Shown here: piece by piece, positions 51,663 to 62,984 of the stretch
Numbering within the stretch: position 1 is the stretch's first letter
Layout: the number at the start of each line of letters is the position of its first letter
Assembly: GCA_965221595.1 (NCBI GenBank)
Contig: OZ244900.1
Coordinates: 124,001-188,000, forward strand
Length of the DNA: 64,000 nt
Direction of reading: 5' to 3'
DNA from: JAAXGX01 sp965221595
Lineage (GTDB): Bacteria > Acidobacteriota > Vicinamibacteria > Vicinamibacterales > UBA8438
Translations under genes and position numbers: made by a program
The notes under the pieces: generated by a model
Databases searched by the model: none
Told to the model about the DNA's origin: nothing
Seen by the model: the letters and a program-made list of their open reading frames with translations, nothing else

Positions 51663-52970
51663 GTGAAGATCGCCCTCATCGTGCAACGCTACGGCGTCGA
51701 GCTGGCGGCAGGATCCGAATACCACTGCCGGCTGATTGCCGAGCACCTGTCGCAGCGGCACGAAGTCGACGTGCTGACCACCTGTGCCCGGGACGACGCA
51801 ACCTGGGACAACACCTACCCGGAAGGACAGGACCGCGTGCGCGGCGTGACCGTGCGCCGATTCGCCAACGCGCGGACCCGCGAACCCGGGGCATTCGAGG
51901 AGTACTCCGACTGGATCTTCTCCAATTCCCACACGGCGCAGGACGAGGAGAGCTGGCTGCAGCAGCAGGGACCGTGGTGCCCGGCGCTCATCGAGTACCT
52001 GCAGCAGCGTCATGAGTCGTACGACGCCCTGATCTTCTTCGATTATCGATACCCACCCACGGTGCTCGGCCTGCGCGTCGATCCGCGGCGCAGCATTCTG
52101 GTACCGGCGGCGCAGGACGAGCCGGCCATCAATCTGGACCTCTACCGGTCGGTGTTTTCGCTGCCGGCGGGAATCGCCTACGACAGCGGCGTCGAACGCG
52201 ACTTCCTGCGCGGCCGCTTCTCGATCGAGGCCCGTACCGAGCAGATCGTGGGTTGCGGTGTCGAGGTACCGCCGCATCTCGATGCAGAACGACTCGCGCC
52301 GGCGGAGGGCGATGCGGACGCGAGCGGTGCGCCCGCGACCGAGCGCGGCCCCGGCGGGCAGTCTCCGCTGCGCGGCGCCGCCTTCAGACGCCGGCATCGG
52401 CTGCACGGACCGTTCGTGCTCTACGCCGAGCGCGTCGAGGGCGGCCGGGGGTGCGAAGAGCTCATCGAGTACTTCGGCAGCCATGCGGCGCAACACGGCG
52501 AGGCGACGCTGGTCCTGATGGGGGTCAAGCTGATGCCCATCCCCGAAGAGCCGTTCGTGCGATTCGCCGGCATGCTGACGGAGAGCGAGCGGCTCGAAGC
52601 TCTGGAGGCGGCCACGGTCGTCGTCGCGCCGGCACCCCGCGAAAGCCTCGCGCTGCCCACGCTGGAAGCTTTCGCCGTCGGGACGCCTGTCATCGCCAAC
52701 GCCCGCAGCGACGTGTTGACGGACCACTGCCAGCGGAGCAACGGCGGGTTGTACTACGCGGACCGGGCCGAGTTCACGGAGTGCCTGCAACTGCTCGTCG
52801 GCAACGACGAGCTGCGGACGGAGATGGGCCGCAACGCGCGGCGGTACGTTCGGGACCACTACAGCTGGCCGGTCGTCCTGGACAAGTACGAGCGGCTGAT
52901 GGCGGCAGTGGGACGCAGGAGCCGACGGCGCGCAGCCCCCCGGCGGCGACGCAGGCCGCGCGGGCAGCCG

Positions 52971-52982
<12 letters not shown>
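51663..52982 (+). CDS. Glycosyltransferase, GT4-like
   Basis: A 439-residue GT-B glycosyltransferase. The N-terminal domain starts KIALIVQRYGVELAAGSEYH, with a GS-rich acceptor-side loop. The C-terminal domain has FAGMLTESERLEALEAATVV and PRESLALPTLEAFAVGTPVI, the donor-binding E-x7-E pattern of GT4 enzymes. A linker of about residues 205-245 is rich in Ala and Arg. The last 25 residues are very basic (RRRAAPRRRRRPRG). GTG 51663 opens KIALIV; GTG codons at 51651 and 51645 are also possible. Its end overlaps the convergent NtrC-type gene by 12 bases. The donor and acceptor are unknown. Confidence 0.82.
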
Positions 52983-54470
<1,488 letters not shown>

Positions 54471-54485
54471 GTCTGGATGCAGCGA

Positions 54486-57392
54486 TCAGCGGGCGGTGCC
54501 GGCCGTCCGCTCGCGCGCAGCCGCCCGCGGCAGCCGCAGCGTGAACTGCGTGCCCCGATCGGGTTCGCTGTCACACTCGATCACGCCGTGGTGCTCTTGC
54601 ACGACGCCGTAGATCACTGACAGACCGAGGCCGGTACCCTTGCCGGTCGCCTTCGTGCTGAAGAACGGATCGTAGATCCGCGAGAGCAGCTCCGGGGGAA
54701 TCCCCGAGCCGGTATCCGCCACGTCGACGACTGCCTGCTCGCCGTCGACGCGCGTGCGAATGGTGAGCCATCCCCCCCCGGGCATGGCGTCGCGGGCATT
54801 GAGGAAGAGGTTGAGGAAGACCTGCTGCAACTTGAAGTCCACGCCCTGCACGACGACCGGCGACGCGACCAGTTCCCGGCGCACCTTGACGCTGCCGGCG
54901 GCAAGCTGGGGCTCGAGTAGGGCCAGCACCTCGTTGACGACAACGTTGATGTCCACCGGGCCCGCCGTCTCCGACCGACCCGGGCGCGCCAGATTCAGCA
55001 GGCCGTTGACGATTTTCGCGGCGCGGAAGGTCTGCTGCTCGATCTTCTTCAACACGGGCGTCCGGGGATCGTCGGGGTCGGCTTCGTCGAGCAGCATCTG
55101 CGTGAAGCTCGAGATGCCGGTCAGGGGTGTGTTCACCTCGTGGGCGACACCGGCGGCGAGCAGGCCGACCGACGCCATCTTTTCCGATATCTGGAGCTGC
55201 TCCTCCAGCTGGACGCGGCGGGTGATGTCCTCGACGATGACGATCATGCCGCTCGTCCTGCCGTCCGGCGTCAGCAGCGGCGCGGTTGCGAGGTTCACCA
55301 GCAGGCGACGTGGATCGACTGCATGCCTCGACAGCAACGGCACCCGCCGGCGAACGCCGGGCGTCTCGCCGCCCGTGGGCTGCAGCTGGTCGACCACGTG
55401 CGGATCGAAGAGGGTGTCGAGGGTGTGGCCGACAGCCGCCGTCCGCGCGACGCCGTAGATGCGCTCGAGTTCCGCGTTCCAGAGAATGACGCGCCCGGCC
55501 AGGTCGACGGCCACGAGCCCGTCGCTCAACGATTCGATGATGTTCTGGCTGAACTGGTGCAGTCGATCGAGCTCGGCCGCCTTCTGCCGCAACTGGCCGT
55601 ACAGGCGGCCGTTCTCGAGTGCCGTGGCGACCTGCCCCGCCACGGCGGCCAGCAGGGTCATGTCCTCGCTGCTGAGCGGCTCGCCACTGCTCTTTCTCCC
55701 CAGCGCCAGCACGGCAATCGTCGCCCCCTCGGCGACGCAGGGCGCGAAGTAGTAGAGCCCGTGATCTCGCCAGAAGGCGGCCTCATTGGGCGCCAGCCGC
55801 CGCGTGCTGGCCGGGTCGTCGAGTGCCACCGCGCGGCACGCCTGCAGCAGCCCGGTAACGCCGGCATCGACGTCCAGCGGCGGCGGCGGCGTCTCGAAAC
55901 CAGTCCACTGCACCGGGCGAAAGGCGCCGTTCGACGGCCCCCCGCCCACGGCGCCCTGCAGCAGCACCATCCTGTCGACGACCAGCGTCTCGGCAACGCG
56001 CGTCACGAGCCGCTCGGCCAGTCGGTCGAGGTCCAGATCGCTGTTCAGATCCCGAGCGAAGTCGACCAGCGCCCGGCGATAGTCGTAGCGGTCACGGTAG
56101 TAGACGCGGTCGAGCATGGTCTCGAGTGCGTCCTTGACCGGTCTGGCCAGCAGCACGACGACGAGGGTCGCCAGCAGTGCGACGACCGAGTTGTTCTGAT
56201 TCGACTCGTCGAGTAAGGCCGCCGTGGCAAGTCCCTCGAGGACGAGGTAGATTGCTGCCATCGCTGCCACCGCGCCCGCGTAGACGAGACCGCGCTTGAC
56301 GATCACCTCGACGTCGCCGAGACGGTAGCGGACGATGGCGGCGGCGAAAGCGAGCGGGATCAGAACCAGCGTCACCGCCGTCAGGTGCAGCCAGTCGGAA
56401 TCGAAACCCAGCGCCCACGGCGCGGCATAGCCGAGGGTGAACGGCAGGCCGCCCAGAACGGCCCCCGAGACGACCCATCGCAACTGGAGCCGGGCAGTGA
56501 CCGATGGCGCCTGCCGCAGGGTGCGGATCATGGTGACGAGGCCGCCGACCGCGCAGACCGCCAGGTACGCAATCTCGAGCTGCCAGATGCGCTCGATGCC
56601 GCCGGTGAAGCGCGGACCCGTGCCGGGGCCCGCGAGCACGGTAATCTCGGCGGCCGCCAGCGCCACGGCCGGGAAGTAGACGGAGGCGAGCAGCGCCCTG
56701 CCCAGCCGTCGCCGGCCGGCACCGGGCGCACGTGCGGGAAAGACCAGGGCGAAATGCATGAACAGGGGCGCGAGCAGCAGCATCGAGACCGTGTCCGCCC
56801 AGTAGAACACCCAGTCGAGGCGGTCCAGACGCCCGCTGAACGAGAAGGCAAAGACACCGAAGAAGGCGACGGTCAGCCAGAAGAAGTGCAGCGTCGCCTG
56901 ATCGTCGGGACGCCGCAGGCGCACCGAGGCGCCGATGAGCAAGGTGAAGATCCCGATGGCGACGAGCACCAGGTACAGCCGGGGCCTGCCGTCCGGCAGG
57001 ACTTCCAGCGCGAGCTCGTGCAGCTCCTGACGGCCCAGCCTGAGCACGGTGTAGGCCCGCGTCGTCCCGTCGGGCGCGGCATGCAGGACGCCGAGCAGGG
57101 CGGCCCGCGACTCGATCGGTACGCCATCGACGGCAAGCAGGACGTCCCCGGGCGCGAGACCGGCGCGGACCGCGGGGGAGCCGACCGCGATTTCGGCCGC
57201 GACGAGTCCGTCCGGCCGCTCGACCCACAGCACGCCGTCCTCTGCCTCGGTCCAGCCGGCGCGCAGCACGTTGGCGGCGGCCAGGCACAACAGGACGGCC
57301 ACGACACCGACCGCCAGCAGCGCGCGGCTCCAGCCGATCGAGCGCTGCCAGCTGTAGGCGTCCCGCCAAGACGACGCAGGGGGGTCCATCAT
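54486..57392 (-). CDS. Membrane histidine kinase with PDZ, GAF and PAS domains
   Basis: A 968-residue sensor kinase. After one N-terminal helix comes an extracytoplasmic PDZ-like region (VGSPAVRAGLAPGDVLLAVDG, about residues 65-140). About seven to eight membrane helices follow to near residue 415, then a GAF-like domain, a PAS domain (QNIIESLSDGLVAVDLAGRV) and HisKA with the phospho-acceptor in GVAHEVNTPLTGI. The HATPase has LNLFLNARDAMPGGG, DTGSGIPPE, YDPFFSTKATGKGTGLGL. It is probably the partner of the NtrC-type regulator 15 bases downstream. ATG 57392 is followed by a second ATG; a longer frame to 57491 has no signal sequence character. The signal is unknown. Confidence 0.88.
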   Translation of the reverse strand: MMDPPASSWRDAYSWQRSIGWSRALLAVGVVAVLLCLAAANVLRAGWTEAEDGVLWVERPDGLVAAEIAVGSPAVRAGLAPGDVLLAVDGVPIESRAALLGVLHAAPDGTTRAYTVLRLGRQELHELALEVLPDGRPRLYLVLVAIGIFTLLIGASVRLRRPDDQATLHFFWLTVAFFGVFAFSFSGRLDRLDWVFYWADTVSMLLLAPLFMHFALVFPARAPGAGRRRLGRALLASVYFPAVALAAAEITVLAGPGTGPRFTGGIERIWQLEIAYLAVCAVGGLVTMIRTLRQAPSVTARLQLRWVVSGAVLGGLPFTLGYAAPWALGFDSDWLHLTAVTLVLIPLAFAAAIVRYRLGDVEVIVKRGLVYAGAVAAMAAIYLVLEGLATAALLDESNQNNSVVALLATLVVVLLARPVKDALETMLDRVYYRDRYDYRRALVDFARDLNSDLDLDRLAERLVTRVAETLVVDRMVLLQGAVGGGPSNGAFRPVQWTGFETPPPPLDVDAGVTGLLQACRAVALDDPASTRRLAPNEAAFWRDHGLYYFAPCVAEGATIAVLALGRKSSGEPLSSEDMTLLAAVAGQVATALENGRLYGQLRQKAAELDRLHQFSQNIIESLSDGLVAVDLAGRVILWNAELERIYGVARTAAVGHTLDTLFDPHVVDQLQPTGGETPGVRRRVPLLSRHAVDPRRLLVNLATAPLLTPDGRTSGMIVIVEDITRRVQLEEQLQISEKMASVGLLAAGVAHEVNTPLTGISSFTQMLLDEADPDDPRTPVLKKIEQQTFRAAKIVNGLLNLARPGRSETAGPVDINVVVNEVLALLEPQLAAGSVKVRRELVASPVVVQGVDFKLQQVFLNLFLNARDAMPGGGWLTIRTRVDGEQAVVDVADTGSGIPPELLSRIYDPFFSTKATGKGTGLGLSVIYGVVQEHHGVIECDSEPDRGTQFTLRLPRAAARERTAGTAR

Positions 57393-57550
57393 GGGCCGGA
57401 TGCCGCTAGCCTTTTGCAAAGAATGTTCCGCCGAAGCACCGCAACGTGATGAGATACACCCTGCGCCGGACCGGGCCGGGATCGGGTGCAACCAAATTGT
57501 TGAAGAGTCGATTCAATCGTTCGGATGGACGGCGTTGCCGCCTGTCCCGG

Positions 57551-59455
57551 TCAGAAGTGGACGACGAGTCCACCCACGAACTGCTTCGGGGGATTCACGA
57601 CCAGCAGCTCGTCGTAGACGGATGCCCCGACCGTCTGCTCGTGCAGCAGGTTGCGCACGTCGACGAGCACCTCCCAGTCGCTGTCGCCGAACGGCGCGAA
57701 AGGCAGTGTCTGCTTGACGCGAAACGCGAAGCGGGTGCCCAGCCCGGGCGGGACCGGCGTGACCGCAGTCCGCGAGAACGCGGTGTTGACACGGGCCAGG
57801 ACGAAAACGCTGGTGGCCGTTTCGGGAATCTCGGTTGCGATGGTCGTCGTCACGTCGTGGAACGTTTCCGTCCCCGCGCGCGCGATGGTCGCGGCCCCCG
57901 GCAGATGCCAGCCACCACGCCAGGGCTCCCACTCCGACCGCGTCACGCTGTACGCCACCGCCCCTCGCACACGTCCGGCCAACTCGTGGCTGAAGCTCAT
58001 CCCCCAGCCGGCCGCGTCGAGACCGTGCGCGCTTGCCAGGTAGTAGTGGTCGGTCGCCGAGCGGGCCGTGCCGGGCTCCACGCCGAACAGGGTGATGGTC
58101 TGGTTGCTCACCCGCTGCCGGAAGCGCCGCACCTCGATGACGGATGCCGATCCCACGTCGCGCTCGAGCGCCAGCTCCACGTGCCCCGTGCGTTGCGCCT
58201 GCAGCGGCTCCAGGGGCGACAGGGGCGCGAACGTACGTTCCGGGGGCAACCAGAATCCTGCGGCTGAGGGCAGGAACTCCTCGGCCCCGGGCGCCGACAT
58301 GTTGCGGGCGACGGCGGCGCGCACGCGGGTCTGCGCGACGGGCTCGACTACCACCTCGGCATGCGGGCTGAAGAGGCGTCCCTGCTCCAGATACCCGTAG
58401 TGCCCGAGCGCCGCGCCGTAGTCGACCGACACGCGCCGTGACAGCGTCCAGCGGCCGTCGGCCTCGACATTGCCCACACGGCGGTTCGCGTAGCCATTGG
58501 ATGTGCTGCGTTCCCCGGCACTCAGATCGGGATCCACCTGGGGAGGACGCTGCTTGCTGTAGGCGGCGCCCAGTGCGACCACGTGGTCGGCGGTCAACTC
58601 GGCCAGGTACGAGCCGGCGAGTACCCAAGACCCGCTGTCGCCCATGGTCACGGCCCCGCGCACGCCCCAACCGCTTTCGTCCTCCGGCGCGCCCAGGTTC
58701 ACATAGGCGACCTGTCCCGGCAACTGGTCGGCCGACCACATGCCACCCGGAGAATCGATCTGCGTCCGCGCCAGCAACTGAAACTGGCCCGACAGCGCGA
58801 AGCCGTTCAGCAGGTCGCTCGACGGACGCCCGGACCGCGTGCCGCGCCCAGCGGTGCGCGCCCAGTCTCCGCCGTCCGGGGTCGGCACCGGCACCGGGAA
58901 CGACACGTCCTTCAACACGCTACGGCGGGCCCGACGCAACCGCCAGGCCTTCTCCGTATGCGCGTGGGGCGCGGCCGACAGGCGGTCCGGAACCTCGGAA
59001 GGTTCCGGCTCGACCGCCTCCGGCTGCGCGGCGCCGGCATCCGCCGGAAGCCAGTCCGCGGCCGAGCCGGCGCCCAACCCCGACGTCACGCCCGCGGCCA
59101 GCACCGTCGCCGCGGACGCCACCCGCCGCAGGCGCATCGAATGCAGCGTGGACAGGCCGGAGTTGATCTCGACGATGTGACGGCCCGCGGTCGTGAAGCC
59201 GGACGCGTGCGCGCGCAGCAGGTACACGCCGGGATGCAGGTTGCTGAACTCGAACCGCCCAGCCGCGTCGCACGTCGCCACGCGGGTCCCGGCCGGACCG
59301 GACGCCGTCACGAGTAACGCCTCGAGCGGCGCCTCCGCGTCGCTCGTCACCGTGCCCAGGAGACGCCCCGTATCCGGCTCCTCCGCCTGCCCGGCGGCAG
59401 ATGCCAGACCGACGACGAGCAGACCGGCCACGACGCGGCGAGATACGCGCATCAC
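57551..59455 (-). CDS. TonB-receptor-like outer-membrane barrel with carboxypeptidase-like N-terminal domain
   Basis: A 634-residue exported protein. After a signal peptide (about 1-24) is a carboxypeptidase-regulatory-like beta-sandwich (GRLLGTVTSDAEAPLEALLV, then AAGRFEFSNLHPGVYLLRAH). A linker follows, then a barrel region with many alternating strands (DSDWEVLVDVRNLLHEQTV, LFSPHAEVVVEPVAQTRVRA) and a C-terminal phenylalanine, GGLVVHF. A standard TonB plug domain is not obvious, so TonB dependence is uncertain. Similar proteins are abundant in Acidobacteriota. The upstream region holds a copy of the 164-bp repeat. Its substrate is unknown. Confidence 0.78.
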   Translation of the reverse strand: MMRVSRRVVAGLLVVGLASAAGQAEEPDTGRLLGTVTSDAEAPLEALLVTASGPAGTRVATCDAAGRFEFSNLHPGVYLLRAHASGFTTAGRHIVEINSGLSTLHSMRLRRVASAATVLAAGVTSGLGAGSAADWLPADAGAAQPEAVEPEPSEVPDRLSAAPHAHTEKAWRLRRARRSVLKDVSFPVPVPTPDGGDWARTAGRGTRSGRPSSDLLNGFALSGQFQLLARTQIDSPGGMWSADQLPGQVAYVNLGAPEDESGWGVRGAVTMGDSGSWVLAGSYLAELTADHVVALGAAYSKQRPPQVDPDLSAGERSTSNGYANRRVGNVEADGRWTLSRRVSVDYGAALGHYGYLEQGRLFSPHAEVVVEPVAQTRVRAAVARNMSAPGAEEFLPSAAGFWLPPERTFAPLSPLEPLQAQRTGHVELALERDVGSASVIEVRRFRQRVSNQTITLFGVEPGTARSATDHYYLASAHGLDAAGWGMSFSHELAGRVRGAVAYSVTRSEWEPWRGGWHLPGAATIARAGTETFHDVTTTIATEIPETATSVFVLARVNTAFSRTAVTPVPPGLGTRFAFRVKQTLPFAPFGDSDWEVLVDVRNLLHEQTVGASVYDELLVVNPPKQFVGGLVVHF

Positions 59456-59553
59456 ATTCCTGGTTGACAGCCCGCCAATCGTCGCCCGCGGGCTCCGCCT
59501 GACACCCAGCCCATCCTACCAGGAGTCTACGCTGTTCTACCGCGCAGACTCCC

Positions 59554-59717
59554 GGCAGCCCGTGGTGAAACCCCGCGTCGCACCGAGCCGGGCGAGGCAC
59601 CTGCCTGGCAAGGCGCGACGCGGGAGCATATTAGGCATATTCGACCGATGGAGCAACGCAGTCAGGCGGGATGCACCGCCCGTCGAAGCAGCGGGGACTC
59701 CTGCCACGGGCTGCTAG
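59554..59717. repeat. MITE-like 164-bp repeat, copy D
   Basis: This is the second complete copy, 164 bases, with its interior inverted relative to copy A. Plus-strand ends are GGCAGCCCGTGGTGAAAC and, read inward from the right, CTAGCAGCCCGTGGCAGG. It shares with copy A the blocks GTCGAATATG and CGACGGGCG on the minus strand. The right CTAG contains the stop codon of the gene ending at 59714. There is no reading frame inside. It fills most of the space before the TonB-receptor-like gene. Confidence 0.8.
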
Positions 59718-60739
59718 GTCTCGCGAACGGTGAAGTTCACGTTCCGGGTCACGTTGGCCCCGGCCTCGTTGTCGGTGACGATCACTTCCAGGCGGTAGTC
59801 GCCGGCCGGAAACAGCCTGAGCGGGATCGACTGGCCCGCCACCACCTGGTGGCCGGCTGCCACGCTGAACCCGGGCGGCAGCGTCTGGGCGTTGAACTCC
59901 TGCGGTGTCGTCTTGTTGAAGAATTCCTCGCCGTCTGCAGTGACCGTGTGGAAGTTGAACTCCACGGTCACGTTCGGCATGTCGTCGGAAAGCTGCGTGT
60001 TGTAGACCATCATGAGGAGCGAAAGCTCCTCCTGGTTGTCGAAGCTTTGGCCGTGCTTCGGGATGATACGCAGGGGTCCGAACGTGTAGGGCTCTTCGAT
60101 CTGCTCCTGTGGCGACAGCGGCGCCGAGAGTTGTTCGATCTGCCCGACGAACACGGTGCTCGTCTGGAGGTCCGACGTCCACAGGTCGGGAACCGCAACC
60201 GGCGTCTTGAAGACCATGAGCGGCCTGGCCTCGCGCTCGTCGTCGTCCGCATCCTCGCCGAGGCTGTCCCGCACCGCCACGTACACGTCGTAGTCGCCGC
60301 CGGGGACCGAGAAGGCACGGCTGAGACGGACCAGCTCGCCGTCCTCGCGGTCGACCTCGACGAAATAGGCGTCTTCGAAGACTGCCTCGCGCTCTTCGTC
60401 CTCCTCCGCTTCGGCCATCCGTGTGTCGTCCACATACAGGTAGACCACCACGGTGTCGGAATCGACCCGCTCCGGGTCGATGGCCAGCGTGAACGGCACG
60501 TACGTATTGCCGTCGGTTCCCTTCACGAAACTGGGCACCATCTCGACAGGATCCTCGGTCGCCGCGTCACCCTCCAGCGCCTCGCCGACGACTTCGACGA
60601 GCGCCTGGAGCTCTTCGCGCTCCCAGTCCTGCAGCTCCCGGGCGACCTCGTCCTGGCCGGCGGCAGGCGCGGCGAGAAGGAAGGCGGCCAGCGTGACGCA
60701 GGCGGCAGGCGCCACGTAACGAAAGTAGCTTTCATGCAT
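59714..60739 (-). CDS. Unknown exported protein with beta-rich C-terminus
   Basis: A 341-residue exported protein with a signal peptide (about residues 1-27, ending APAAGQ). It starts helical and acidic (EVARELQDWEREELQALVEV), then has beta-strand-rich segments: VPFTLAIDPERVDSDTVVVY, DYDVYVAVRDSLGED and IPLRLFPAGDYRLEVIVTD near the end. These recall an Ig-like or GWxTD-type C-terminus, but no GWxTD motif is present. I do not assign a function. ATG 60739 was chosen because it opens the signal peptide; a longer reading to 60790 does not. Its stop is part of a repeat element end. Confidence 0.68.
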   Translation of the reverse strand: MHESYFRYVAPAACVTLAAFLLAAPAAGQDEVARELQDWEREELQALVEVVGEALEGDAATEDPVEMVPSFVKGTDGNTYVPFTLAIDPERVDSDTVVVYLYVDDTRMAEAEEDEEREAVFEDAYFVEVDREDGELVRLSRAFSVPGGDYDVYVAVRDSLGEDADDDEREARPLMVFKTPVAVPDLWTSDLQTSTVFVGQIEQLSAPLSPQEQIEEPYTFGPLRIIPKHGQSFDNQEELSLLMMVYNTQLSDDMPNVTVEFNFHTVTADGEEFFNKTTPQEFNAQTLPPGFSVAAGHQVVAGQSIPLRLFPAGDYRLEVIVTDNEAGANVTRNVNFTVRET

Positions 60740-60826
60740 GGGGAATGGTCTCCTCAACCCGGTGGACAGTGTGTCAACCCGCTGGATCATAGGCGACCCC
60801 CAGGGCTCAAGTCAACCGGCGAGATC

Positions 60827-60852
60827 ATGGTTCAAACCATTGAAAACAATGG
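60827..60852. promoter_or_regulatory. Nested inverted repeats upstream of gpmI
   Basis: ATGGTT-CA-AACCAT (60827-60840) overlaps CCATTG-AAAA-CAATGG (60837-60852); each is a perfect inverted repeat. They lie in the divergent region between gpmI and the exported unknown protein, 33 bases before TATCAT (60885-60890), a possible -10 for gpmI. They could be an operator. Confidence 0.35.
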
Positions 60853-60906
60853 CTTTGCATCGGTAAGACCCGCGCCTGTCGTGGTATCATCGTGGTCGCC
60901 TTCCCG

Positions 60907-62469
60907 ATGCCGCAGACGCCGCCGCCCCTCGTGCTGGTCGTGCTCGACGGCTGGGGCCTCTCCACGAACCCGGACCACAACGCCATAGCCCGGGCGCACA
61001 CGCCGGCGTACCGGGAGCTCGTCGAACAGTATCCGCACGCGACCCTGGTCGCGAGCGGTGAGGCCGTGGGCCTGCCGGCCGGGCAGATGGGCAACTCCGA
61101 GGTCGGACACATGAACCTCGGCGCCGGGCGGATCGTCTACCAGGACCTGACGCGCATCGACCTCGACATTCGCGAGGGGCACTTCTTCGGCAACCAGGTC
61201 CTGGCGGCCGCGCTGGACCGCTGTGCCGGCGACCGCCATGCACTCCATCTCGTCGGCCTCGTCTCCGACGGCGGCGTGCACAGTCACCAGCGCCACCTCG
61301 ACGGGCTCATCGACATGGCGTCCCGCCGCGGCGTCGTGCGGGTGTTCGTGCACGTCGTGACCGACGGCCGCGATACGCCGCCCACCGGCGCGGCGCAGTA
61401 CGTTGCCGCGCTGGAACGGACGCTGGCGGGAGGCGGCGCCGGCCGCATCGCGACGGTCTGCGGTCGCTACTACGCCATGGATCGCGACCGGCGCTGGGAT
61501 CGCACGCAGCGAGCGTTCGATGCCATGACGTGCGGCAGCGGGCAGACCGCGCGCCAGGCCCGGACGCTGATCGACGAGTCGTACGCCGCGGGCGTGACCG
61601 ACGAGTTCATCGAGCCGGGCGTCGTGGTCGACGAGGCGGGGCAGCCGGTGGGCTCGCTGGCGGATGGCGACGCCGTAGTGCTCTTCAACTTCCGGGCCGA
61701 TCGCGTGCGCCAGCTCACACGTGCGCTGGCGCACGCCGACTTCGACGGGTTCGAACGCAGGGTTCGTCCACGGGTTCACTGCACGACGATGACCGAGTAC
61801 GACGCCACCTTCGACCTGCCGGTGGCGTTCCCACCGGCGGCATTGTCGGCCAGCCTCGCGGACGTGCTGGCGCAGCGGGGATTCAGCAATCTGCGGCTGG
61901 CCGAGACCGAGAAGTACGCGCATGTCACGTACTTCTTCAACTGCGGCGAAGAGCGCCCGTACCAGGGCGAGGACCGGATTCTGGTGCCCTCGCCGAAGGT
62001 GCCGACCTACGACCTGCAGCCGGAGATGAGCGCGGCCGGGATTACGTCGCAGCTGGTCGCCGACGTCGACGCCGGGCGCCACCGCGTCATCATCTGCAAC
62101 TTCGCCAACGCCGACATGGTAGGTCATACGGGCAGGCTCGACGCGGCGGTGGCGGCCGTGTCGACGCTGGACCGGTGCCTGCTGAAGATCGTCGAGGCCG
62201 TGGAGCGGGCCGGCGGCACGGTCGTCATCACCGCGGACCACGGCAACGCGGAGCAGATGTGGGATGCCGAGCGCGGCGAGCCGCATACGGCGCACACGAA
62301 CAACCGGGTCCCCGTCGTGCTGGTGCAACCGGAGCTGCGCGGACGCAGGTACATGCTGCGCGACGGCTCCCTGCGAGACGTTGCGCCGACGATGCTCGGC
62401 ATCCTCGGGATTGCGCCGCCGGCCGCGATGACCGGGGCCGACCTCAGGACCTGGGAACGCCAGGGGTAG
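60907..62469 (+). CDS. gpmI: 2,3-bisphosphoglycerate-independent phosphoglycerate mutase
   Basis: GpmI interconverts 3- and 2-phosphoglycerate without bisphosphoglycerate, using two metal ions. The 520-residue enzyme belongs to the alkaline phosphatase superfamily: VLDGWGL at the start, the phosphoserine in GQMGNSEVGHMNLGAGR, VHSHQRHL, TDGRDTPP, ITADHGNAEQMWD and TAHTNNRVPVVLV. ATG 60907 is preferred because it begins just before VLVVLDGW. A GTG at 60892 follows the possible -10 box by only one base and is unlikely. It is alone on this strand until the mutase gene at 63 kb. Confidence 0.94.
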   Translation: MPQTPPPLVLVVLDGWGLSTNPDHNAIARAHTPAYRELVEQYPHATLVASGEAVGLPAGQMGNSEVGHMNLGAGRIVYQDLTRIDLDIREGHFFGNQVLAAALDRCAGDRHALHLVGLVSDGGVHSHQRHLDGLIDMASRRGVVRVFVHVVTDGRDTPPTGAAQYVAALERTLAGGGAGRIATVCGRYYAMDRDRRWDRTQRAFDAMTCGSGQTARQARTLIDESYAAGVTDEFIEPGVVVDEAGQPVGSLADGDAVVLFNFRADRVRQLTRALAHADFDGFERRVRPRVHCTTMTEYDATFDLPVAFPPAALSASLADVLAQRGFSNLRLAETEKYAHVTYFFNCGEERPYQGEDRILVPSPKVPTYDLQPEMSAAGITSQLVADVDAGRHRVIICNFANADMVGHTGRLDAAVAAVSTLDRCLLKIVEAVERAGGTVVITADHGNAEQMWDAERGEPHTAHTNNRVPVVLVQPELRGRRYMLRDGSLRDVAPTMLGILGIAPPAAMTGADLRTWERQG

Positions 62470-62482
62470 CGCGGGGCGCCGC

Positions 62483-62785
62483 CTACTCGACCTGCTGACC
62501 CATCTCGTCGGCGGCGATCCGGAGCGAGCGCAGGAAGCGCCGGTCGTTGGCCGTCATCTCGGCCCGCCGGCGCGGGGGCTCGGCGGTAGCGGGCGCCTCG
62601 ACCCTTGCGAGCGCTTCGGAGCTGTTCCGGCTTCCGAAGCCGACTACCGCTTCGAGCGAGACCTGCATTTCATACCCGGCGCCGCGCGCCTTCTCCCAGC
62701 ACGCTTCGACCTGCGGATCTTCCTCGACGGCGGCAGCGATGGCGTCGGCCAGCTCACGCGCCAGCTGACTCATGACGTTATCCAT
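62483..62785 (-). CDS. Unknown small protein (100 aa)
   Basis: A 100-residue soluble protein, no signal or membrane segment. It has MDNVMSQLARELADAIAAAV followed by EEDPQVEACWEKARGAGYEM and SLEAVVGFGSRNSSEALARV. The C-terminus is helical and basic (RRAEMTANDRRFLRSLRIAA). I do not recognise a family. ATG 62785 has AGGAGGTC upstream. A longer in-frame reading to 62935 is ruled out by the promoter, whose -10 box overlaps that ATG. It is convergent with gpmI (13 bases) and divergent from the methylmalonyl-CoA mutase gene. Confidence 0.75.
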   Translation of the reverse strand: MDNVMSQLARELADAIAAAVEEDPQVEACWEKARGAGYEMQVSLEAVVGFGSRNSSEALARVEAPATAEPPRRRAEMTANDRRFLRSLRIAADEMGQQVE

Positions 62786-62933
62786 GGTCAGAGACCTCCT
62801 GACGCCGCCGGGTCGGGAACCGGGACGGACGGGCGCCCGCGCTGATGGCTTCGAGAGCCGACGTGCACGGCGGGGGAGAGCGGCAACATCGGGTGGGAGA
62901 ATCGACAGAATGAAAGTACAGAAATGCTTAGCC

Positions 62934-62963
62934 ATTTTAGATGCGTGATCCGAAGCTTGTCAA
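62934..62963 (-). promoter_or_regulatory. Sigma-70 promoter for the small unknown gene
   Basis: On the minus strand TTGACA (62958-62963), a perfect -35, is followed after 18 bases by TAAAAT (62934-62939), a five-of-six -10. Transcription would begin near 62927, leaving a leader of about 140 bases before the ATG at 62785. It is the best promoter match found in the window. It overlaps the promoter region of the divergent mutase gene (TACAAT at 62969). Confidence 0.65.
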
Positions 62964-62984
62964 GGCTGTACAATCGCCAACGTC

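Noticed and set aside
60821..60860. GGTTCAAACC resembling a tRNA T-arm
   Set aside because: No acceptor stem, anticodon arm or CCA-adjacent pairing can be built around it; it is part of nested inverted repeats.
60892..60907. GTG start for gpmI at 60892
   Set aside because: It lies one base after the probable -10 box, so it would not be in the transcript; ATG 60907 begins just before the conserved first strand.
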